Source: Streptomyces sp. ITFR-16 (GTDB lineage Bacteria; Actinomycetota; Actinomycetes; Streptomycetales; Streptomycetaceae). Taken from it: a DNA stretch of 64,000 nt. The DNA is taken from positions 1,612,001 to 1,676,000 of the forward strand of contig NZ_CP134609.1 in NCBI RefSeq assembly GCF_031844705.1. Direction: 5' to 3'. The notes under the pieces are model-generated. The model made no database searches. It was given only the letters and a program-made list of their open reading frames with translations, and had not been told where the DNA came from. Below are positions 1-8,372 of this stretch, in pieces (position 1 is the stretch's first letter; each line of letters opens with the position of its first letter). The position numbers were made by a program, and so were the translations under genes.

Positions 1-946
1 CGGTGTACTTGCCGAGGGCGGAGGCGAGGTTGTGGGCGGGGATGCCGAGCGCGACGCCCGCCGCGAGGGCGGCCACGGCGTTCAGCGCGTAGTGGCGGCC
101 GGGCACGGAGACGGTGAAGGTGAGGTACTTCCCGTTGAGGACGACCGTCACCTCGCTGGTCAGACCGCGCGGGGTGATCTTGTGGACGCGCACATCGGCG
201 GTCTCGGACTCGCCGTAGGTGACGACCTTGAGCGCGGACAGGTCGCGCACCCGGCGGGTCAGCTCGACGGCACCGGACTGGTCGGCGGAGATCACCAGGG
301 TGCCGTCGGGGACGATCTTGCCGGCGAAGGTCTCGAAGGAGTCGTAGATCTCGTCCATCGAGGCGTAGTTCGCGTGGTGGTCCAGTTCGACGTTGAGGAC
401 GATCGCGACCTCGGGGTCGTACTTCTGGAAGCTCCGGTCGCTCTCGTCGGCCTCGGCGACGAAGATCTCGCCCTCGCCGTGCGTGGCGTTGGTGCCCGGT
501 CCGGCCAGGTCGCCGCCGATCGCGTACGAGGGGTCGAGGCCCAGCTCGGTGAGGGCGACGGCCAGCATCGAGGTGGTGGTCGTCTTGCCGTGGGTGCCCG
601 CCACCGCGATGGACCGCAGCCCCGTCATCAGCGAGGCCAGCGCGTCGGAGCGGTGCACGACGGGGATCGACAGCTCCCCGGCGCGCACCAGCTCCGGGTT
701 GTCGGCGCGGATGGCGCTGGAGACGACCACGCAGGTGGCGTCGTCGGCCAGGTGGCCGGCGGCGTGCCCGATGTGGACGGTGGCCCCCAGCGCGCGCAAC
801 GCCTCGGCCGTGGGGGACTCCTTGGAGTCGCTGCCCGCGACCTTCGCCCCGCGCCGGGTCAGGATCTTGGCGATGCCCGACATTCCGGCGCCGCCGATGC
901 CGATGAAGTGCGGTCGTTCCATGGCGGCGGGAATGCCGGGTGCCAT
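1..946 (-). CDS. murC: UDP-N-acetylmuramate--L-alanine ligase, C-terminal part outside window
   Basis: Cytoplasmic Mur ligase that adds L-alanine to UDP-MurNAc using ATP, the first peptide step of peptidoglycan synthesis. Reading from 946 downward, the protein has the N-terminal dinucleotide-fold motif HFIGIGGAGMSGIAKIL near residue 12, then the ATP-binding loop GTHGKTTTT at about residues 117-125, followed by the EADESD and LNVELDHH segments typical of MurC. The start at 946 is chosen because GGAGG lies a few bases upstream (CCTCGGAGGAAACG before ATG); an in-frame ATG eight codons later is possible. About 315 codons are present; the C-terminal domain lies beyond base 1. Family assignment is secure from the motifs. 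Confidence 0.95.
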   Translation of the reverse strand, partial: MAPGIPAAMERPHFIGIGGAGMSGIAKILTRRGAKVAGSDSKESPTAEALRALGATVHIGHAAGHLADDATCVVVSSAIRADNPELVRAGELSIPVVHRSDALASLMTGLRSIAVAGTHGKTTTTSMLAVALTELGLDPSYAIGGDLAGPGTNATHGEGEIFVAEADESDRSFQKYDPEVAIVLNVELDHHANYASMDEIYDSFETFAGKIVPDGTLVISADQSGAVELTRRVRDLSALKVVTYGESETADVRVHKITPRGLTSEVTVVLNGKYLTFTVSVPGRHYALNAVAALAAGVALGIPAHNLASALGKYT

Positions 947-1016
947 CGTTTCCTCCGAGGTGAGAGAGCGTCCAGCGCGGTTCCGGGTTGCCCTCCGGGG
1001 TCCGCGCGGCTTCAGC

Positions 1017-1487
1017 CTATTCGCTGTGCGCGAAGAGCTTGAGCACCGGGACGCCGACCTTGTGCCGGGCCCGGGAGGCCCAGTCGCGGTGGAAGAACTC
1101 CTCCACGTAGTGCGGCGCGGTCAGCACGATGACCTCGTCCGCCTCCGACTCCTCGACCACGGACGTGAGCTTGTCCAGGGGGTGGGCCTCGATCACCTGT
1201 CCGACGGCTTCGGAGCCCGCCTGGCGCAGGGCCTCCAGGGACACTTCGAGCGCGAGTTCGGCGGACTCCCTGGCGTTCTTGCCCTCCGGTACCTCGCTCT
1301 CCCGGGACGCCTCCTTCAGTTCGCCCATCGCCAGGTCGTCGATGGCCCGCAACAGCACATCCGCCTGGTCACCCCGAGGCTGCATGAGGACGACGAAGGA
1401 GATCTGCTCCTCCCCGTGCAGGGTGGTGACGAAGTCGACGTCCTCCGAGGTGAGGGCCTTCTCGATCATCAAAACGCTGGTGAACAC
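1017..1487 (-). CDS. Conserved actinobacterial protein, UspA/HUP-like, function unknown
   Basis: About 156 residues, beginning VFTSVLMIEKAL and ending with a conserved block (DEVIVLTAPHYVEEFFHRDW) then GVPVLKLFAH. The alternation of hydrophobic strands with helices and the C-terminal GVPVL strand resemble small universal-stress-type Rossmann folds, but I see no clear ATP-binding signature. Close relatives are, as I recall, sometimes labelled indole-3-glycerol phosphate synthase; nothing in the sequence supports a TIM-barrel enzyme of that kind. Start: two consecutive GTG codons (1490 and 1487); the longer reading to 1583 adds a low-complexity Arg/Ala leader and is not preferred. It lies between murC and a reductase gene, all on the minus strand. 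Confidence 0.75.
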   Translation of the reverse strand: MFTSVLMIEKALTSEDVDFVTTLHGEEQISFVVLMQPRGDQADVLLRAIDDLAMGELKEASRESEVPEGKNARESAELALEVSLEALRQAGSEAVGQVIEAHPLDKLTSVVEESEADEVIVLTAPHYVEEFFHRDWASRARHKVGVPVLKLFAHSE

Positions 1488-1603
1488 CACAGGCGCCCTT
1501 CTGCTTCGGCGACCGTCGCCGGCCGCCGCTGAAACCATCCTTCCCCGTACTGGCACGGGGTCTGCGAGATCCATTCTGCCCACCGAACGCTAACCGGAAC
1601 GTG

Positions 1604-2383
1604 TCATTCCGCTGATTCTCCGCTCCGACGGTAGCGAGAGAAGAGAAACCCGGCCTCTTCCAGCAGCGACGCCAAGCAGAATCGTTCCGGCACGGTCACC
1701 GAGGGACCGCCGGAGATCCGCTGCGCGTCCCCGGCGGTGAGCAGGGGCGCGATCGTCAGACACAGCTCGTCCAGCACCCCCGTCGCCACGAACTGGCCGA
1801 GCAGCCGGGGCCCGCCCTCCGTCAGCAGCCGCCGGTGCCCCCGGCCGGCCAGCTCCCGCACCGCACGGGCCGGGTCCACCCGGGACCCCTCCCCCGCGAT
1901 CACCACCTCGGCGCCCGCCTTCCGGGCCGCCGCGATCCGGTCGGGCGGCGCGCCCGCGCCGGTCAGCACGAGCGTCGGGACCAGCGGGGAGACGAAGAGC
2001 GGGAGCGAGAAGTCCAGGTCGAGGCTGCCGCTCACCACGGCGACCGCCGGGGCGGGCCCCTGGCCCGCCGCCTCCCGCCGCGCCGCGAAGGCCTCCCGGG
2101 CCCGCGCGGGGCGGTACCCCTCCAGCCGTACGGTCTCCGCGCCCGCGATCACCACGTCCGCCAGCCCCCGCAGAGTGCCGAAGATCCGCATGTCGCTCTC
2201 GCAGGAGATCGGCTGCGAGCGGCCCTCGTGCTGGGCGGCCCCGTCCAGGGTCGACACCATGTTGGCGCGCAGCCAGGGGCCGCCCGTCTCGGGGTAGGCG
2301 TAGGCGTCGGCGAGGTCGTCCAGACTCCACTCGCCTCGGTCGTCGGCCGCTGTCTGGTCGGTCACAGGGAACAGGCGTCGCAT
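1604..2383 (-). CDS. Pyrimidine reductase family protein (RibD C-terminal/DHFR-like)
   Basis: 259 residues resembling the RibD C-terminal reductase domain, an NADPH-dependent dihydrofolate-reductase-like fold. Visible landmarks are NMVSTLDGAAQ near the N-terminus (the conserved strand and substrate loop of RibD_C), DVVIAGAETVRLEGYRP in the first third, and LLTEGGPRLLGQF about residue 190, the typical GGP loop. There is no deaminase domain, so it is not a full RibD; the natural substrate is uncertain. ATG start at 2383. It is divergent from the ATPase gene, with about 35 bases between the two starts, so both promoters must lie in a very short interval. Confidence 0.85.
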   Translation of the reverse strand: MRRLFPVTDQTAADDRGEWSLDDLADAYAYPETGGPWLRANMVSTLDGAAQHEGRSQPISCESDMRIFGTLRGLADVVIAGAETVRLEGYRPARAREAFAARREAAGQGPAPAVAVVSGSLDLDFSLPLFVSPLVPTLVLTGAGAPPDRIAAARKAGAEVVIAGEGSRVDPARAVRELAGRGHRRLLTEGGPRLLGQFVATGVLDELCLTIAPLLTAGDAQRISGGPSVTVPERFCLASLLEEAGFLFSRYRRSGESAE

Positions 2384-2418
2384 GTCCGGCAGTCTGGCAC
2401 GGCCTAAGCTGGGTGGTT

Positions 2419-3513
2419 GTGTCGTCCTCCCACGCCGTGCCGGGGCCCAGCCCCATAGCCGAAACGGCCCCGCTGTCCCTGTGCGCCCTAGAGCCGCACG
2501 TCCCCGCCGACCGGCTGGTCGCTGAGATGGTGCCGCCGCCGCGCTTCGACTCGGTGCGCTTCGATACGTACGTTCCCGACCCGAAGCAGCCGAGCCAGAT
2601 CGAGGCCGTCAAGGTCCTGGGCGACTTCGCCTCCGGCCTCGGCGGGGCGCATGCCACGGGCTCGGGCAAGCGCAAGTGGTTCGGGAAGAAGACCCCGGCG
2701 GCGCCGAGCGGCCCGCGCGGTGTCTACCTCGACGGCGGCTACGGCGTCGGCAAGACCCATCTGCTCGCCTCGCTCTGGCACGCCACGCCCGCCGCCCCGT
2801 CGCTGAAGGCGTTCGGCACGTTCGTCGAGCTGACGAACCTGGTGGGCGCGCTGGGCTTCCAGCAGACCGTGCGGACGCTGAGCGGGCACCGGCTGCTGTG
2901 CATCGACGAGTTCGAGCTCGACGACCCGGGCGACACCGTGCTGGTCTCCTCGCTGCTGAGCCGGCTGGTCGAGGCGGGCGTGGCGCTCGCGGCGACCTCC
3001 AACACGCTGCCGGGCAAGCTGGGCGAGGGCCGGTTCGCCGCGGCGGACTTCCTGCGGGAGATCCAGGGGCTCTCCTCGCACTTCCGCCCGCTGCGCATCG
3101 ACGGCGAGGACTACCGCCACCGCGGTCTGCCCGAGGCCCCGCCGCCGTACTCGGACGAGCAGGTCACCCGGGCCGCGTACGCCACCGAGGGCGCCAGCCT
3201 CGACGACTTCCCCGCGCTGCTCGACCATCTGGCCCGCGTCCACCCGAGCCGGTACGGCGCGCTGACGGACGGCGTCCGGGCGGTGTGCCTCACCGAGGTG
3301 CGGCCGGTGCCCGACCAGTCGACCGCGCTGCGGCTGGTGGTCCTGGCCGACCGGCTGTACGACCGGGAGGTGCCGGTCCTCGCGTCCGGGCTGCCGTTCG
3401 ACAAGCTGTTCAGCGACGAGATGCTGAACGGCGGGTACCGGAAGAAGTACTTCCGGGCGATCTCGCGGCTGACGGCGCTGGCGCGCGACGCAAAGGGACT
3501 GGTGGCGCAGTAG
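2419..3513 (+). CDS. zapE: ZapE/AFG1-like P-loop ATPase
   Basis: AFG1/ZapE-family AAA+-like ATPase; in E. coli ZapE associates with FtsZ, while the actinobacterial role is not established. Walker A is GGYGVGKTH at about residues 107-115, Walker B is LLCIDEFEL with its acidic pair near 163, and a sensor-like ATSNTLPGKLGEGRF follows. The C-terminal half (SHFRPLRIDGEDYRHRG) matches the family's conserved second domain. Start choice: GTG at 2413 and GTG at 2419 are both in frame; no Shine-Dalgarno is visible, and TAAGCT at 2405-2410 could be a -10 box placing transcription start near 2417-2419, so a leaderless message from 2419 is plausible. Confidence 0.85.
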   Translation: MSSSHAVPGPSPIAETAPLSLCALEPHVPADRLVAEMVPPPRFDSVRFDTYVPDPKQPSQIEAVKVLGDFASGLGGAHATGSGKRKWFGKKTPAAPSGPRGVYLDGGYGVGKTHLLASLWHATPAAPSLKAFGTFVELTNLVGALGFQQTVRTLSGHRLLCIDEFELDDPGDTVLVSSLLSRLVEAGVALAATSNTLPGKLGEGRFAAADFLREIQGLSSHFRPLRIDGEDYRHRGLPEAPPPYSDEQVTRAAYATEGASLDDFPALLDHLARVHPSRYGALTDGVRAVCLTEVRPVPDQSTALRLVVLADRLYDREVPVLASGLPFDKLFSDEMLNGGYRKKYFRAISRLTALARDAKGLVAQ

Positions 3514-3597
3514 GTTCGGAGGCGCACCACCGGCGGGCACGACGAAGTGCGCCGCCATCCCCCGTACAACCGCGCATTCCGTTCGAAGGGAACCAGC

Positions 3598-4023
3598 ATG
3601 GCTACCACGCGTCAGGCGCACACGGTCTGGGAAGGCAACCTGATCGAGGGCAAGGGCGTCGTCACCCTCGACTCCTCGGGGATCGGTGAGTACCCGGTCT
3701 CCTGGCCGTCGCGCGCGGAGAAGGCGAACGGAAAGACCAGCCCGGAGGAGCTCATCGCGGCAGCCCACTCCAGCTGCTTCTCGATGGCCCTCTCCAACGG
3801 CCTCGCCACGGCCGGCACCCCGCCGACCCGGCTGAACACCCAGGCCGAGGTCACCTTCCAGCCGGGCACCGGCATCACGGGCATCCACCTCACCGTCGAG
3901 GGCGAGGTGCCCGGTCTCGACGAGGCGGGCTTCGTCAAGGCGGCCGAGGACGCGAAGGCGAACTGCCCGGTCAGCCAGGCGCTGACGGGCACGACGATCA
4001 CACTGAGCACGTCGCTCGCCTGA
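3598..4023 (+). CDS. OsmC/Ohr-family hydroperoxide-reducing protein
   Basis: 141 residues of the OsmC family, cytoplasmic thiol peroxidases that reduce organic hydroperoxides. The two redox cysteines are present: Cys60 in AAHSSCFSMAL and Cys123 in ANCPVSQAL, at the usual family spacing. The N-terminal region GKGVVTLDSSGIGEYPVSW matches the OsmC rather than the Ohr subgroup. ATG start with GAAGGGA about 8 bases upstream; the longer in-frame reading from 3547 has no ribosome site of its own. It follows the ATPase gene by 84 bases and ends at a strong hairpin terminator. Confidence 0.9.
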   Translation: MATTRQAHTVWEGNLIEGKGVVTLDSSGIGEYPVSWPSRAEKANGKTSPEELIAAAHSSCFSMALSNGLATAGTPPTRLNTQAEVTFQPGTGITGIHLTVEGEVPGLDEAGFVKAAEDAKANCPVSQALTGTTITLSTSLA

Positions 4024-4033
4024 GCAGTCCCCT

Positions 4034-4072
4034 GTGCCCCCGGAGGCCGGCCACGGCCGCCTCCGGGGGCAC
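4034..4072 (+). terminator. Rho-independent-type terminator after osmC gene
   Basis: A perfect 14-bp stem: GTGCCCCCGGAGGC at 4034-4047 pairs with its complement at 4059-4072, with an 11-base loop that can itself fold. It begins 10 bases after the stop codon. There is no long U-tract, as is usual in Streptomyces. Confidence 0.8.
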
Positions 4073-4217
4073 TGCCGTTCGCACTCCGGCTGCGTTCACC
4101 TTCCAGCCATCTTGAATCCTCCCGCAATACACCCGGGGTTTTCATCACTTCCTCATCCGTCGTTGGTTGCGTATCGCGGGCCGGCCGGTCCGGCACGGAC
4201 GACGAAGGAGGCACGCG

Positions 4218-5078
4218 GTGTCGCAACCCGACACGGCTCCGCTGCACGTGGCGAGCAGACTGCACGCGTTCAACAGATATGAGCTCAAATACCTGGTCCC
4301 GGTGGATCAGGCCGCCGAGTTGCGCGACGAACTCGCGGAACGAATGGACCGCGACCTGAACAGTCCGGTCGGCGGATACGGCGTGTGGAGCCTGTACTAC
4401 GACTCGCCTCAACTGCGGTTCTACTGGGAGAAGATCGAGGGTCTGAAGTTCCGCCGCAAGCTGCGCATCAGGCACTACGGCGAACCGGACGGAGTCACGG
4501 ACGACTCCCCCGTATGCGTCGAGATCAAGCAACGCGTCAACCGGGTCACCCAGAAGCGCCGCATCACACTCCCCTACGGCACGGCCCGTCAGCTCTGCGA
4601 CGGGCGGGAGATGGTGGAGCACACGGCGAAGGAGCGGGCTTTCATCCATGAGGTGCTCGACCTCATCGTGCGGCTGAACCTGCGCCCGACGGCGATCACC
4701 GGCTACCAGCGCGAAGCTCTGGTGGGGCGCGCCTCGGACACCGGCCTGCGGGTCACCTTCGACCGGCGCATCCGGGGCCGCGACCGCGACTTCCACTTCG
4801 GGCAGACGAATCCGGAAAACCGGTTCACTGTCCCGCCGCACCTGTCGGTGATGGAGATCAAGGTCAACGAGCGCACACCTCACTGGATCACCGACCTGGC
4901 GGCCCGGCGCAACCTCAGCCTCATCCGGGTCTCCAAGTACGTCCAGTCCATCGAGGCGTTCGGGCTGGCGCCCCGTTCCATCTTCCATCTCGACGAGACG
5001 GCCTTCCCGCCGCCCGCCACCCCCCTCGACACGCGGCTGCCGGCTCAGGAGTCGCCGGTGAAAGCAGGAGCACAGTGA
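4218..5078 (+). CDS. VTC-domain protein, putative polyphosphate polymerase
   Basis: 286 residues that match the VTC domain, the catalytic tunnel domain of the yeast polyphosphate polymerase Vtc4 and its bacterial relatives. Visible are RYELKYLVP near residue 18, the basic strand KFRRKLRIRHYG, VCVEIKQRVNRVTQKRR, and the acidic-basic VMEIKVNER near the C-terminus; the clustered Lys/Arg/Glu residues fit a triphosphate-tunnel barrel. GTG start at 4218 with GAAGGAGG at 4204-4211. It overlaps the DUF4956 gene by 4 bases and heads a three-gene operon. Synthesis of polyphosphate is inferred from the family, not shown here. Confidence 0.85.
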   Translation: MSQPDTAPLHVASRLHAFNRYELKYLVPVDQAAELRDELAERMDRDLNSPVGGYGVWSLYYDSPQLRFYWEKIEGLKFRRKLRIRHYGEPDGVTDDSPVCVEIKQRVNRVTQKRRITLPYGTARQLCDGREMVEHTAKERAFIHEVLDLIVRLNLRPTAITGYQREALVGRASDTGLRVTFDRRIRGRDRDFHFGQTNPENRFTVPPHLSVMEIKVNERTPHWITDLAARRNLSLIRVSKYVQSIEAFGLAPRSIFHLDETAFPPPATPLDTRLPAQESPVKAGAQ

Positions 5079-5752
5079 ATTTCGATCTGCAGGAACTCAG
5101 CGGGACGTTCAGCGTCACCGACGTCGTGGCGGCGATGGTGCTGTCCTTCGTTCTGAGCACGGTGATCGGCTACGTCTACCGATACACCCACCGGAACGTG
5201 TCCTACAGCCAGTCCTACGTCCAGACCCTCGTGATCATCGGCATGATCGTCGCGCTGATCATGCTGGTCGTCGGGTCCAACCTGGCGCGGGCGTTCTCGC
5301 TGGTCGGCGCGTTGTCCGTGGTCCGGTTCCGGAACGCGGTCAAGGAGACGCGGGACGTGGGCTTCATCTTCCTGGCCATGGCGATCGGCATGGCCTGCGG
5401 CGCGCGCTTCTACACGCTCGCGGCGGTCGGCGCGGTCGTCATCTGCGTGATCATCGTGATCATGCACAAGTTCGACTGGTTCGCCCTGAACGTCCAGCGC
5501 CAGGTCGTCAAGGTCCAGGTCCCGGCGGGCGAGGACTACACCCCCGGCATACGTGACGTCCTGATCAAGTACACGACCGAGTTCGAACTCGTGAGCACCG
5601 AGACGATCCGCGGCGGAGCCTTGAACGAGGTGTTCTACACGGTCCGCATGAAGAAGGGCACCGAGCCGGGAGATCTGGTCAGCGCCTTGCAGGAGCGAAC
5701 CTCCGGGCAGCGGGTCACGGTCCTGACCGGTTACGACACCACCGACCTGTGA
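5075..5752 (+). CDS. DUF4956 membrane protein
   Basis: 225 residues with about four membrane segments in the first 135 residues, including a very hydrophobic run TLVIIGMIVALIMLVVGSN, then the family's conserved segment SLVGALSVVRFRNAVKETRD. A soluble C-terminal domain of about 90 residues follows and resembles a small ferredoxin-like or ACT-like fold (EFELVSTETIRGG, EVFYTVRMK). GTG start overlaps the stop of the VTC gene, and its own stop overlaps the CotH gene start, so the three are translationally coupled. The function of DUF4956 is unknown; repeated association with VTC and CotH genes suggests a membrane partner for the polymerase. Confidence 0.85.
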   Translation: MNFDLQELSGTFSVTDVVAAMVLSFVLSTVIGYVYRYTHRNVSYSQSYVQTLVIIGMIVALIMLVVGSNLARAFSLVGALSVVRFRNAVKETRDVGFIFLAMAIGMACGARFYTLAAVGAVVICVIIVIMHKFDWFALNVQRQVVKVQVPAGEDYTPGIRDVLIKYTTEFELVSTETIRGGALNEVFYTVRMKKGTEPGDLVSALQERTSGQRVTVLTGYDTTDL

Positions 5753-7446
5753 GCCCCGTCGACGGCACGCCCCGGGCGCGGCGGCTGCACGACCGCGTCC
5801 CCGTACGGCTGCGCCACCATTGGAAGCCGGCCGGGGCCCTGTGCGCCGGACTCGCGGTGATGCTCTACGCCTTCGGCGACGCCCGCATCTCCCCGTACGT
5901 CACCTCCGCCTCGCGGGTGGAGGCCAACGCCATCACGGACGACGTCAGGGGCACTGTGGGGCTGTATGACACATCCGTGCGGCACTCCGTGCAACTGGAG
6001 TACCAGCAGACCGACTTCGACAAGATGATGAAGGAGTTCAAGAAGGACGGAACCAAGGACTCGATCCCGGCGGACCTCACCATCGACGGGGTCTTCCTCC
6101 AGGACGTCGGCATCCGCCTCAAAGGCAACTCGACCCTGATGTCCCTGCGGGGCAACCGGGGCGGTGGCCCGGGAGGCGGGCGGGGCGGCGGCCCGGGAGG
6201 CGGGCAGATGCCGGACCTCCCCGCGGCCGGCGGCCGGGCGGACGGTGGTGACACGCCTGCCGACGGCGCGGCCGGCGACGGCGCGGCCGGCGACGGCGCG
6301 GCCGGCGACGGCGCGGCCGGCGCACGGGGCGGCGCACGGGGCGGTGGGATGACGCAGTACAACCTGTCCGCCGACAAGCCCGAGGAACTCCCCTGGCTCA
6401 TCAAGATCGACGAGTACGTGGAGGGACGCGCCTACCAGGGCGAGCGCGAGATCTCGCTCCGCCCGGGCAGCAACGCCCAGGTGCCGGTCAACGAGGCACT
6501 GTCCCTCGCGCTGATCGACGGGACGGGCGAGCCGGCCGAGCGCTACAGCCTCTCGTCCCTGAAGGTCAACAACCGTCCGACGGCCGTACGGCTCATGGTC
6601 GAGAACCCCGACACGGAGTACGCCGAGGCCGTCGAGGGCGAATCCGTGGTCTACAAGGCCAGGGCGGGCGGCACGTTCGACTACCAGGGCGACGACCCCT
6701 CGAAGTACGAGACGTCCTTCCGGCAGCTGAACAAGGTCGGCAGCCAGGATCTCGAACCCGTGATGAAGCTGACCAAGTGGGTGGAAGAGTCCTCGGACAC
6801 GGAGTTCGCCGAGAACCTGGACAAGCACGTCGATGTCGACTCGCTCGCCCACTACATCGCGGCGCAGAACCTGCTGATGAACTTCGACGACATGGCGGGC
6901 CCTGGGAAGAACTATTTGCTCGGGTACGACCTGAACACCAAGAAGTTCTCGGTGCTGGGCTGGGACTACAACCTCACCTTCAGCGGGGACGTGACCGCCG
7001 GGCCGGACGACCAGATGAGCATGGGCGGCGGACGCGGCGGCGCCGGCGGTCAGGGCGGTGACGCCGGCGGCGGGATGCCCGAGGGCATGCCGGAACTTCC
7101 CGAGGGCGTGGAGATGCCCGGCCCCGGTGATCTGCCCGGTGCGCCGGACGGTGGTGCGGGGGGGAGCGGCGGCGCGGGTGGCGGCGGCATGCGGTCCGGC
7201 CATGCGCTCAAGACCCGGTTCCTCGGCCTCGACGCCTTCGACGATGTCTACAAGAAGGCGTACAAGGACCTGTACGAGAAGTTCTACGCCTCCGGCAAGG
7301 CCACGAAGGTGCTCGCGGACCTCACGGAACAGGCGACCCGGGCCGGCCTCTCCGCGAAAGAGGCCAAGGGCGCGGTCGGCACCCTGCGGACCACGGTGAC
7401 ACAGCGGACCGCCGCTCTGGCGAAGGACAAGGAGGTGGCCGGCTGA
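5749..7446 (+). CDS. CotH-family (spore-coat-type kinase) secreted protein
   Basis: 565 residues of the CotH family, atypical protein-kinase-like enzymes first known from Bacillus spore coats. An N-terminal hydrophobic stretch at about residues 25-45 anchors or exports it. Family landmarks include VGIRLKGNSTLMSL, LIKIDEYVEGRAYQGER, YKARAGGTFDYQGDDP and NYLLGYDLNTKKFSVLGWDYN, the last matching the conserved metal/nucleotide region. Two low-complexity inserts stand out: Gly-rich with four DGAAG repeats at about 140-200, and Gly/Met/Pro-rich at about 425-485. GTG start overlaps the DUF4956 stop. The family identification is firm; substrate is unknown. Confidence 0.85.
   Translation: MSPVDGTPRARRLHDRVPVRLRHHWKPAGALCAGLAVMLYAFGDARISPYVTSASRVEANAITDDVRGTVGLYDTSVRHSVQLEYQQTDFDKMMKEFKKDGTKDSIPADLTIDGVFLQDVGIRLKGNSTLMSLRGNRGGGPGGGRGGGPGGGQMPDLPAAGGRADGGDTPADGAAGDGAAGDGAAGDGAAGARGGARGGGMTQYNLSADKPEELPWLIKIDEYVEGRAYQGEREISLRPGSNAQVPVNEALSLALIDGTGEPAERYSLSSLKVNNRPTAVRLMVENPDTEYAEAVEGESVVYKARAGGTFDYQGDDPSKYETSFRQLNKVGSQDLEPVMKLTKWVEESSDTEFAENLDKHVDVDSLAHYIAAQNLLMNFDDMAGPGKNYLLGYDLNTKKFSVLGWDYNLTFSGDVTAGPDDQMSMGGGRGGAGGQGGDAGGGMPEGMPELPEGVEMPGPGDLPGAPDGGAGGSGGAGGGGMRSGHALKTRFLGLDAFDDVYKKAYKDLYEKFYASGKATKVLADLTEQATRAGLSAKEAKGAVGTLRTTVTQRTAALAKDKEVAG
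6262..6321 (+). repeat. Four exact 15-bp tandem repeats coding DGAAG
   Basis: The unit GACGGCGCGGCCGGC occurs four times head to tail and codes Asp-Gly-Ala-Ala-Gly at residues 172-191 of the CotH-family protein. Because the unit is a multiple of three, copy-number change would keep the frame and only lengthen the linker. Confidence 0.9.
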
Positions 7447-7652
7447 AACTTCGGCGCGCCCCGGTAGGAAGGCCCCGCCCGCCTTTCGCGCCCCGGGGCG
7501 CGCCGACGTGCACCCGGGCCGGTCACGGCCCCTGAACCGTTCCTGTGAAGGCGCACATCTGCGTCCGTTAGCATCGCGCCGCATCCGACCGCACAGCGCC
7601 GTACCGCCCGCTGAGCGCCTTTCCCCTCCGACGCCACGAGGTGATCCTTCCG

Positions 7653-8372
7653 ATGGGCGCCCAATCAGCCCGCCCCTGTGTTCTCGTCGTCGAGGACGAC
7701 CCGAGCATCCGCACTCTGCTCACCACGGCGCTGACCGCGGCCGGGTACAGCGTCGTGCCGGCGGCCGGCGGGCGGGACGCGGTGGAGGAAGCGAGCCGCT
7801 GTCACCCGGACCTGATCGTGCTGGACGTGATGCTTCCGGACACCGACGGGTTCGCCGTGACACGTGAGCTGCGGGCCCGGGGCGACTACACACCGGTGCT
7901 CTTCCTGACCGCGCGTACCGACATCGAGGACCGCATCATCGGGCTCAGCTCCGGCGGCGACGACTACGTCACCAAGCCCTTCCACATCCAGGAGATCCTG
8001 CTGCGGATACGGGCCATCCTGCGCCGCACCGCCGGCTCGCCCCGGCCGCCGGCCGAACAGCCCCCGCTGCGGTACGCGGACCTGAGCGTCGACCGCGAAC
8101 GGCACACCGTGCACCGGGCCGGTGAATCCGTACCACTCTCCCCCACCGAGTTCCGGCTCCTGGTCTGCCTGGCGTCCCACCCGGAGAAGGTGCTGGAGAA
8201 ACAGGAGATCCTGCTGGAGGTATGGCAGTACGGCTTCGCCGGGGACACCCGCATCGTCGACACATACATCAAGAGCCTGCGCCGAAAGATCGACCGCGCG
8301 GACGTGCCCCTGATCCACACCGTGCGCGGTGTCGGCTACTGCCTGCGGCTGCCCCGCGAGGACGCTCGGTGA
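7653..8372 (+). CDS. OmpR-family response regulator
   Basis: 239 residues: receiver domain at about 10-120 with acidic pair VVEDD, phospho-acceptor Asp58 in LIVLDVMLPD, Thr in FLTAR and Lys in YVTKPF; winged-helix DNA-binding domain at about 145-236 with LSPTEFRLL and the recognition region RIVDTYIKSLRRKI. ATG at 7653 is preferred over GTG at 7641 because GAGGTG lies about 10 bases upstream of it. It overlaps the kinase gene by 4 bases. It follows the VTC-CotH operon by about 200 bases and precedes a phosphatase gene, so a phosphate- or envelope-related signal is possible but not shown. Confidence 0.93.
   Translation: MGAQSARPCVLVVEDDPSIRTLLTTALTAAGYSVVPAAGGRDAVEEASRCHPDLIVLDVMLPDTDGFAVTRELRARGDYTPVLFLTARTDIEDRIIGLSSGGDDYVTKPFHIQEILLRIRAILRRTAGSPRPPAEQPPLRYADLSVDRERHTVHRAGESVPLSPTEFRLLVCLASHPEKVLEKQEILLEVWQYGFAGDTRIVDTYIKSLRRKIDRADVPLIHTVRGVGYCLRLPREDAR

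Noticed and set aside
2488..3888. 466-codon minus-strand frame over the ATPase and osmC genes
   Set aside because: Antisense to two genes with clear family motifs; low-complexity Arg/Gly product.
8222..8368. Longer N-terminus for the histidine kinase
   Set aside because: It lies wholly within the response-regulator gene in another frame; the GTG overlapping the regulator stop gives a normal kinase N-terminus.
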